From NCBI GenBank assembly GCA_023443125.1, contig JAEZVO010000039.1:1-11340 (forward strand): a stretch of DNA of 11,340 nucleotides. Reading direction: 5' to 3'. The notes beneath the pieces are model-generated. The model was not told the DNA's origin, ran no database searches, and worked only from the letters and a program-made list of their open reading frames with translations. Shown here one piece after another: positions 6,321-11,340 of this stretch. The position numbers and the translations under genes are program-made. The DNA comes from Actinomycetes bacterium. GTDB taxonomy: Bacteria; Actinomycetota; Actinomycetes; Propionibacteriales; Propionibacteriaceae. The stretch's first letter is position 1; each line of letters begins with the position of its first letter.

Positions 6321-9215
6321 ATGAAACAACATCGACTCGTCCGAGGGGGGCGCACATGGCTGGTTCTGCTGCTTGCGGCCATCCTTGTGTTCGTTCCCAA
6401 CATGCACGGAACCGCGACGCCCAGCCCGGGCACGAAAGCGTACGAATTTATCGGCGCCTGGGTGGACAAGCCTGACTCCGCAATCAGTGGAAAGACGGTG
6501 ATTGGGGCGGAATGGAAGTTCGACGTCAATGACAGCGCCGCCGCCCCGTCCAATAATCCCGTGCAGGAGAACACCCTCGTAGTTGCACTAAAGAATGCGG
6601 TATTCGCGGAGCTGCCTTCAACGTGTCTCGCTGAAGAGAACGGGTCGGAACTGACCCCCAAGTCCGGACTCTCTCCAGACAACAAGACTCTCACCTGCAA
6701 CCTTGGTACCCGTGTGGAGGGCACCGCTGAGCTTGTGTTCACCGGCGTGCTGGCCCAAGGCCCCGCTGAGTCTTTCATCGATGCGAAGGGCACGTTCCGT
6801 GGGCTCGAAGTGGAGCTTCCACGCATCCCCATCACGAACGAGTTCACTATGGACGCAAAGTTCGATAGAGGAGCCCCAACCTCGGTGACTGGCAATCCCA
6901 CGCAGGAGCAGTGGGTTTCATTCCCGTTCTCGCTGAGCCACTCCGCAGACTCGCCCGCAGGGCCGGAGAGCGTTACCTACGACCTTGACGTTTCGTCGAA
7001 AGTCGGGCAGGAGCTGCTCTTACGTAAGCCGGCATGTGTGCCCATCGATCGTGTGCAGTCCGGTTATCCGTTCTCCAGCCCCGGGAATGACGCAAGCAAG
7101 ACCGCGCCGATGCCCACGTGCGAGCTCACACGTATCGAGCACAACAAGTTCCGTCTCACGCTGTCGAACCTCACGTATAACGGTACGTACCCAACAATGG
7201 ATTCCAACGGCCAGCCGCTGCCGCTCGGCAAGAACGTGATCGCCGCCGGTGAAATGAAATTCAAGACAAACTACAAGCGTGGAGGCGCAGACACCATCCA
7301 ACTCAAAGCCTCGACGCCAACCTATACTGCAACAGACGGCCAGACCTCCGTTGATGATCCCAGCAATAACACCAACGCGGCGCCCATGGTCCGGGGTAGT
7401 TGGACAGGCGGCTGGGTGGTTGCTGCCCAGCATCCCCATGCATACCCGGGGATTCCATGGACCGACACGTCACGAGCACCCGCTGGCGCAACAGTGATGT
7501 CGATGGGAGGGCTCCATGCGCCGCACTCGTACCAGATCAATCACAATTGGATGTGTAAGGTGTTCGACACCGATCACGTCGACTTCGTCACGGCGCGGGT
7601 GGCTGTGAAGGGTTCCGCCCAGCCCAATGTGTACTACGACGATTCATTCAGCGGCGACATCTGGTACTACACAGGAGAGTTCGTTGATCCAGCTACTGGA
7701 AAGCAGGTGGACCCCAACGAGTTCCCGTGTGGAGGGAAGACTGACCCCAATGACCCTGCAGCAGGTAATCCCCAGGGTTGGTCGACGACACCGCCGGCTG
7801 ATCTTTCGAAAGTGAAGGCCGTCAAAGCAGAGATCACACAGGAGCAGGCGCCCGAGAGCTCAGTCGGTTCAAACTACTTCGTCCTCGTGGTGGAGCAGAA
7901 GATTAAGCCCGCGACTCCCGTCGGCACTCCTATCTGGACTTGGACCAGCGTGCTCCAAGAAGGTAACGACGATTGGGCGTGGGATACGCCAGCGCTTAAA
8001 GCCTTCGGGCACTCCCGAGACATCCAGCACAAGAAGGCATACGAAACAGCCACACCTGATCTCAAGTATCCTTTCTCTGGCCCCGGACGCGACGTGCTTC
8101 GCGTTGTTGGATCGGAGCCTCTGGTTGAGAAGAGCGTTGCACAGAACGTGTACGCCCCAGGGCAGACCGTCGACTACACCGTCAAGTATGGACTCGAGAC
8201 GGTCATGGCCACTCCAGCCCCAGACAGCGTAAAAGTTGTAGACACCCTGCCCGTCGGAATGACGTACGTGACCGGTAGCGCTCCGAGTGAGCCCGAAGTC
8301 ACTGAGAAGGACGGCCATCAAGTGCTCACCTGGACGTTCGACAATGTCATGCCGAACGACGAGATGGGGGAGCTGAAGTTCCAAGCGAAACTTCCTGACG
8401 ATGCAAAGCCAGGCAACACACACATCAACCGTGTCACTGCCACGAGCCAGGAGATCCAGCGTAAAGACTTCGCCGAGTTCACCGTCCCGAACTCCGGTTA
8501 CACCACGCTACTCAAGGAATCCCATCATCCTTCGGTGCAGCTGACCGATGGGGCCGCTGAAAACGGCTGGACGCTGACCCTCACCTCGCACGACCCGAAC
8601 GTGTCGTCAGTCACTGACATCATCGACATCCTCCCGTACAACGGCGATGGACGTGGCACCAACTTTAGTGGCGATCTGACCCTTCGCGAGGTTGTTGCCC
8701 CGGAAGGCGCCAAGGTGTACTACACGATGCTCGATCCCTCGAAGATCGATGAGGACCCAGGAGCACAATCCAATGGCGGTACTGGAACGCCGTCGGATGT
8801 GTGGAGCCCCGAATTCACGGCAAATGCCACGGCAGTGCGTATTATCATCAAAGAGCCTTTGACGTATGGCTCGGCCCAGCGCTCTGAGATCAATGTGGCG
8901 GTAAGTGGGGCCCAAAGCGGAGACGAGTACGTCAATACGGCTGTCGGTCGGGCATCGAGCCCACAAATGCGGATGCGAACCTCTGCGCCATTCACCGTGA
9001 CCTCGCCAGAGGAGCCGTCGCCGGAGCCGACGCCTGATCCGTCGCCGGAGCCCACGCCTGATCCGACGCCGAAGCCCACGCCTGACCCGTCGCCGGAGCC
9101 GTCGCCGAAGCCCACGCCTGATCCGTCGCCGGAGCCGTCGCCGAAGCCCACGCCTGGCGATCCCGGCCGCACTCCGGACAAGCCGAAGCCTGGTCTGCCG
9201 AGAACTGGGTGCTGA
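6321..9215 (+). CDS. Large secreted surface protein with DUF11-like domain, Pro-rich stalk and terminal LPRTGC
   Basis: This 964-residue protein has a signal peptide (MKQHRLVRGGRTW, then a hydrophobic core at 14-27). The body looks like stacked beta-rich domains. It carries cysteine pairs that could form disulfides (102/126, 239/267, 412/470) and a DUF11-like domain at about 598-722 (PLVEKSVAQNVYAPGQTVDY, VVDTLPVGMTYV), followed by another beta domain (725-892). Residues 896-957 are a Pro-rich stalk of P-x-P-x repeats, as in wall-spanning adhesins. The end is LPRTG (959-963), then Cys964 and stop. A sortase substrate should continue with a hydrophobic segment and a basic tail; both are missing. 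I chose ATG 6321 because the signal peptide begins there; a TTG at 6291 in frame is less likely. The ribosome site is weak. Adhesion or a structural surface role is inference; no ligand is suggested. Confidence 0.8.
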   Translation: MKQHRLVRGGRTWLVLLLAAILVFVPNMHGTATPSPGTKAYEFIGAWVDKPDSAISGKTVIGAEWKFDVNDSAAAPSNNPVQENTLVVALKNAVFAELPSTCLAEENGSELTPKSGLSPDNKTLTCNLGTRVEGTAELVFTGVLAQGPAESFIDAKGTFRGLEVELPRIPITNEFTMDAKFDRGAPTSVTGNPTQEQWVSFPFSLSHSADSPAGPESVTYDLDVSSKVGQELLLRKPACVPIDRVQSGYPFSSPGNDASKTAPMPTCELTRIEHNKFRLTLSNLTYNGTYPTMDSNGQPLPLGKNVIAAGEMKFKTNYKRGGADTIQLKASTPTYTATDGQTSVDDPSNNTNAAPMVRGSWTGGWVVAAQHPHAYPGIPWTDTSRAPAGATVMSMGGLHAPHSYQINHNWMCKVFDTDHVDFVTARVAVKGSAQPNVYYDDSFSGDIWYYTGEFVDPATGKQVDPNEFPCGGKTDPNDPAAGNPQGWSTTPPADLSKVKAVKAEITQEQAPESSVGSNYFVLVVEQKIKPATPVGTPIWTWTSVLQEGNDDWAWDTPALKAFGHSRDIQHKKAYETATPDLKYPFSGPGRDVLRVVGSEPLVEKSVAQNVYAPGQTVDYTVKYGLETVMATPAPDSVKVVDTLPVGMTYVTGSAPSEPEVTEKDGHQVLTWTFDNVMPNDEMGELKFQAKLPDDAKPGNTHINRVTATSQEIQRKDFAEFTVPNSGYTTLLKESHHPSVQLTDGAAENGWTLTLTSHDPNVSSVTDIIDILPYNGDGRGTNFSGDLTLREVVAPEGAKVYYTMLDPSKIDEDPGAQSNGGTGTPSDVWSPEFTANATAVRIIIKEPLTYGSAQRSEINVAVSGAQSGDEYVNTAVGRASSPQMRMRTSAPFTVTSPEEPSPEPTPDPSPEPTPDPTPKPTPDPSPEPSPKPTPDPSPEPSPKPTPGDPGRTPDKPKPGLPRTGC
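9006..9152 (+). repeat. Pro-rich stalk repeats, with two 36-base units
   Basis: This region is built from variants of CCGTCGCCGGAGCC and CCCACGCCTGATCC encoding alternating Pro with Ser, Thr, Glu, Asp or Lys. The clearest tandem copies are 9081-9116 and 9117-9152, 36 bases each with one difference (C at 9086, T at 9122), each coding for PDPSPEPSPKPT. Because units are multiples of three bases, gain or loss would change stalk length without a frameshift. Confidence 0.85.
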
Positions 9216-9221
9216 CTAGAA

Positions 9222-9255
9222 GGTGCTCCGCCAGCGGACCAGCTGGCGGAGCACC
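9222..9255 (+). terminator. Hairpin terminator after the surface-protein gene
   Basis: A perfect 14-bp stem (9222-9235 with 9242-9255, GGTGCTCCGCCAGC in the left arm) and six-base loop begin seven bases after the stop. The downstream tail TCGCAGTTTGTT has only a short T run, so it resembles the T-poor terminators of high-GC bacteria. It separates the surface-protein transcript from the rpsB promoter. Confidence 0.75.
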
Positions 9256-9288
9256 TCGCAGTTTGTTACTCCCAACCATCTGCTTCAG

Positions 9289-9317
9289 TTGGGGGCTAGC
9301 CGAGGTTCCGCTAGAAT
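9289..9317 (+). promoter_or_regulatory. Promoter of rpsB-tsf
   Basis: TTGGGG (9289-9294) and TAGAAT (9312-9317) are exactly 17 bases apart, a good SigA-type match and the best promoter in the window. Transcription would start near 9324, giving a 5' leader of about 165 bases. Confidence 0.6.
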
Positions 9318-9325
9318 CACACACG

Positions 9326-9475
9326 CACCCGCACACGTGGGTGACTTCGCATGCGCTGTGGGCTTGCCCCGGTTGCTCAGTGGTCCCGTCCAGACGGGTT
9401 GGGCGCCGAGCGCATCAGGATTAACCACCGTGGGCATTGCCCACCCGATATGAGGTTGTGCGCACTGCGCCAACC
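9326..9475 (+). promoter_or_regulatory. Structured 5' leader of rpsB with several hairpins
   Basis: Four local hairpins can be drawn: CACCC/GGGTG (9326-9330 with 9339-9343), CCCGT/ACGGG (9385-9389 with 9394-9398), GTGGGC/GCCCAC with a three-base loop (9430-9444), and GGTTG-T-GCGC/GCGCCAACC with one bulge (9454-9475). The last ends four bases before the AAAGGA ribosome site (9479-9484). In other bacteria S2 controls its own operon through the leader, so an autoregulatory RNA is plausible, but I know no named motif that matches. Confidence 0.35.
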
Positions 9476-9490
9476 GCGAAAGGAACGGCC

Positions 9491-10426
9491 ATGGCCGTCG
9501 TAACCACGAGGCAGCTGCTGGAAAACGGCGTTCACTTCGGGCACCAGACCCGTCGCTGGAACCCCAAGATGAAGCGCTTCATCTTCACCGAGCGCAACGG
9601 CATCTACATCATCGACCTGCAGCTCTCCCTGACCTACATTGACAAGGCATTCAACTTCGTCAAGTCCACCGTCGCGCGCGGCGGGCAGATCCTGTTCGTC
9701 GGCACCAAGAAGCAGGCCCAGGGCAGCATCGCCGAGCAGGCCACCCGCGTCGGCATGCCCTACGTGAACCAGCGTTGGCTGGGCGGCATGCTCACGAACT
9801 TCGACACCGTCTCCAAGCGTGTGCAGCGCCTCAAGGAACTCGAGGCCATGGACTTCACCGATGTGGCCGCCTCCGGACTCACGAAGAAGGAACTGCTCGG
9901 CCTCGAGCGCGAGAAGGACAAGCTGTCGAAGACCCTCGGCGGCATCCGCGACATGGGCAAGACCCCGCAGGCCGTTTGGGTGGTTGACACCAAGAAGGAG
10001 CACCTCGCCGTCGACGAGGCGCGCAAGCTGAACATCCCGATCGTCGGCATCCTCGACACCAACTGCGACCCCGACGAGGTTGACTACGCGGTGCCGGGCA
10101 ACGACGACGCCATCCGCTCCGTCGCGTTGCTCACCCGCATCATCGCCGACGCCGTGGCCGAGGGCCTGATCGAGCGTTCGCAGGGCAAGACCGGTGAAGA
10201 TTCCGAGGCCGAGCCCATGCCCGACTGGGAGCGCGAGCTGTTGGGTGCCGAAGACGAGGCCAAGCCTGCTGAGAAGCAGGACGAGGCGGAAACCGCCGAC
10301 GCACCCGTCGCTGAAGAATCTGCCGAGATCGTCGAGGCGGCTGCCCCCGAGGCCGCTGCTGCGCAGGAACTGGCCGAGGAACCTGCCAAGGCCGACGACG
10401 CCAAGTCTGAGACCGAGACCAAGTAA
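9491..10426 (+). CDS. rpsB: 30S ribosomal protein S2
   Basis: S2 is a structural protein of the small ribosomal subunit needed for S1 binding and translation initiation. The 311-residue sequence shows the family hallmarks: LLENGVHFGHQTRRWNPKMK (10-29), RNGIYIIDLQLSL (35-47), GTKKQAQ (71-77), NQRWLGGMLTNF (93-104), and the C-terminal signature DTNCDPDEVDYAVPGNDDA (189-207). After about residue 235 an acidic Ala/Glu-rich tail of about 75 residues follows, as in many actinobacterial S2 proteins and absent from the 241-residue E. coli protein. The ATG at 9491 is supported by AAAGGA seven bases upstream and by the start of family similarity; a TTG at 9437 in frame is not. It is followed by tsf after 38 bases, almost certainly in one operon. 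Confidence 0.98.
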   Translation: MAVVTTRQLLENGVHFGHQTRRWNPKMKRFIFTERNGIYIIDLQLSLTYIDKAFNFVKSTVARGGQILFVGTKKQAQGSIAEQATRVGMPYVNQRWLGGMLTNFDTVSKRVQRLKELEAMDFTDVAASGLTKKELLGLEREKDKLSKTLGGIRDMGKTPQAVWVVDTKKEHLAVDEARKLNIPIVGILDTNCDPDEVDYAVPGNDDAIRSVALLTRIIADAVAEGLIERSQGKTGEDSEAEPMPDWERELLGAEDEAKPAEKQDEAETADAPVAEESAEIVEAAAPEAAAAQELAEEPAKADDAKSETETK

Positions 10427-10464
10427 CCAACCGACTCCACCAACGAGCAAGAACGGATTACGCA

Positions 10465-11274
10465 ATGGCAATTACCGCCGCTGACGTGAAGAAGCTCCGC
10501 GACGCCACTGGCGCGGGCATGATGGACGCCAAGAAGGCCCTCACCGAGGCCGACGGCGATTTCGAGCAGGCCGTGGAGAACCTCCGTGTGCACGGCCTGG
10601 CCAAGATGGCAAAGCGCGCAGACCGCGAGGCCACCAACGGTATCGTCGCGGGCAAGGACGGCGTGCTCATCCAGCTCGCCGCTGAGACCGACTTCGTCGC
10701 CAAGAACGCCGAGTTCGTCGAACTGGCCGACAAGATCGTCGAAACCGTCGCCGAATCCGGCGCGGCCGACGTCGACGCCACGAACGCCACCAAGTTCGAC
10801 GACGGCACCGTCGAAGACGCTGTGAAGGCGCTCGGCGCGAAGACGGGCGAAAACCTGTCGCTCGCGAACGTCGCGAACTTCCAGGGCACCACGCACCTGT
10901 ACCTCCACCGTCGCGCATCCGACCTGCCCCCGCAGGTTGGCGTGCTCGTCGAGTACGAGGGTGGCGACGATGCGATGGCTCACCAGGTGGCTATGCAGAT
11001 CGCCGCCATGATGCCGTCGTACGTGTCTCGCGACGAGGTTCCGGAGGAGACGGTCGCCAACGAGCGTCGCATCGCCGAAGCCACCGCCGTCGAAGAGGGT
11101 AAGCCTGAGAAGGCGATCCCGCGGATCATCGAGGGCCGCCTCAACGGCTACTTCAAGGAAGTGTGCCTCGTTGACCAGCCCGCGGTGTGGGAAGACAAGC
11201 AGACCGTCGGCAACGTGCTCGACGCTGCTGGCATGAAGGTGCTGCGCTTCGTTCGCTTCGCCATCCAGGGCTGA
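10465..11274 (+). CDS. tsf: Elongation factor Ts
   Basis: EF-Ts is the guanine-nucleotide exchange factor that releases GDP from EF-Tu in the cytoplasm. The N-terminal UBA-like domain is clear (VKKLRDATGAGMMDAKKAL, 8-26). It is followed by the core with the conserved TDFVAKN loop (75-81), whose Asp76 and Phe77 contact EF-Tu. The C-terminal subdomain ends RIIEGRLNGYFKEVCLVDQP and a final VLRFVRFAIQG. The length of 269 residues is typical for Actinobacteria. The ATG at 10465 is 38 bases after rpsB with only a weak ribosome site (AACGGA), so translation probably depends on shared transcription from the rpsB promoter. The sequence is intact. Confidence 0.98.
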   Translation: MAITAADVKKLRDATGAGMMDAKKALTEADGDFEQAVENLRVHGLAKMAKRADREATNGIVAGKDGVLIQLAAETDFVAKNAEFVELADKIVETVAESGAADVDATNATKFDDGTVEDAVKALGAKTGENLSLANVANFQGTTHLYLHRRASDLPPQVGVLVEYEGGDDAMAHQVAMQIAAMMPSYVSRDEVPEETVANERRIAEATAVEEGKPEKAIPRIIEGRLNGYFKEVCLVDQPAVWEDKQTVGNVLDAAGMKVLRFVRFAIQG

Positions 11275-11276
11275 GC

Positions 11277-11292
11277 CGAGGCGTTCTCCTCG
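11277..11292 (+). terminator. Weak hairpin after tsf
   Basis: CGAGG (11277-11281) can pair with CCTCG (11288-11292) around a six-base loop, three bases after the tsf stop. With a 5-bp stem and no T run it would at most attenuate transcription. Confidence 0.25.
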
Positions 11293-11310
11293 CGAAACAG
11301 AGAAACACAG

Positions 11311-11316
11311 TAAAGT
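11311..11316 (+). promoter_or_regulatory. Possible -10 element downstream of tsf
   Basis: TAAAGT fits TANNNT and lies in a non-coding stretch at the window edge. The gene after tsf in this neighbourhood is usually pyrH, which this could serve. No convincing -35 is present. Confidence 0.3.
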
Positions 11317-11340
11317 GGCGTGCGCCGCGTGGGATTCCCC

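Noticed and set aside
8720..9181. Minus-strand open frame with Gly-Asp-Gly-Ser repeats resembling an RTX or PE_PGRS-like protein
   Set aside because: It is the antisense reading of the Pro-rich stalk; the repeat pattern is forced by the CCGTCGCCGGAGCC units, and the plus-strand gene is clearly real.
9437..9490. TTG start 18 codons upstream of the S2 start
   Set aside because: The extra residues are not part of S2 and lie in the hairpin leader; the ATG at 9491 has AAAGGA at normal spacing.
9377..10471. Long minus-strand frame (364 codons) opposite rpsB
   Set aside because: It is antisense to a certain ribosomal protein gene in high-GC DNA, and its sequence has no recognisable domain.
10084..10983. 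Long minus-strand frame (299 codons) opposite rpsB and tsf
   Set aside because: It is an antisense shadow of two certain genes, with low-complexity Ser/Ala stretches mirroring the acidic S2 tail.

Overview
The window looks like a chromosomal segment of a high-GC actinobacterium. Its right half has the gene neighbourhood typical of that phylum: xerC, an M23 peptidase gene pointing the other way, then rpsB-tsf. XerC, EF-Ts and the S2 protein with a long acidic tail are all of actinobacterial type, and Propionibacteriaceae or a relative is a reasonable guess, though the sequence alone does not settle the genus.

Layout from left to right. (1) 1-127: the last 39 codons and probable right end of an ISL3-family insertion sequence. 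(2) 150-2448, minus strand: an accessory two-gene unit. It consists of a secreted C39-like cysteine peptidase gene, broken into two frames at a run of seven G, followed with a 4-bp stop/start overlap by a lipoprotein gene. The peptidase domain is unusually AT-rich for this genome (133 G+C in 300 bases at 1561-1860). (3) 2556-4160, minus strand: an SLC10A7/YfeH-like bile acid:sodium symporter family transporter gene behind a peptide deformylase gene. (4) 4227-5120, plus strand: xerC, divergent from def and apparently leaderless. (5) 5135-6037, minus strand: a secreted protein with two M23 (LytM) domains, the first lacking the catalytic histidines. (6) 6321-9215, plus strand: a large secreted surface protein with paired cysteines, a DUF11-like domain, a Pro-rich repeat stalk and an LPRTG motif that is followed only by Cys and the stop codon. 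A strong hairpin lies just after it. (7) 9289-11274, plus strand: a good promoter, a structured leader, rpsB and tsf, then the start of the region that would lead to pyrH.

Functionally, the right side is ordinary translation and chromosome maintenance (S2, EF-Ts, deformylase, XerC), while four proteins face the cell surface (C39 peptidase, lipoprotein, M23 protein, LPRTG protein). The large surface protein sits between the M23 gene and rpsB, which are neighbours in mycobacteria, so it is probably an accessory insertion into a conserved locus. The most unusual points are the homopolymer frameshift that separates the signal peptide from the C39 catalytic domain, the sorting-like motif with no membrane anchor, and the hairpin-rich leader of rpsB. 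No CRISPR array, tRNA, rRNA or known riboswitch was seen.
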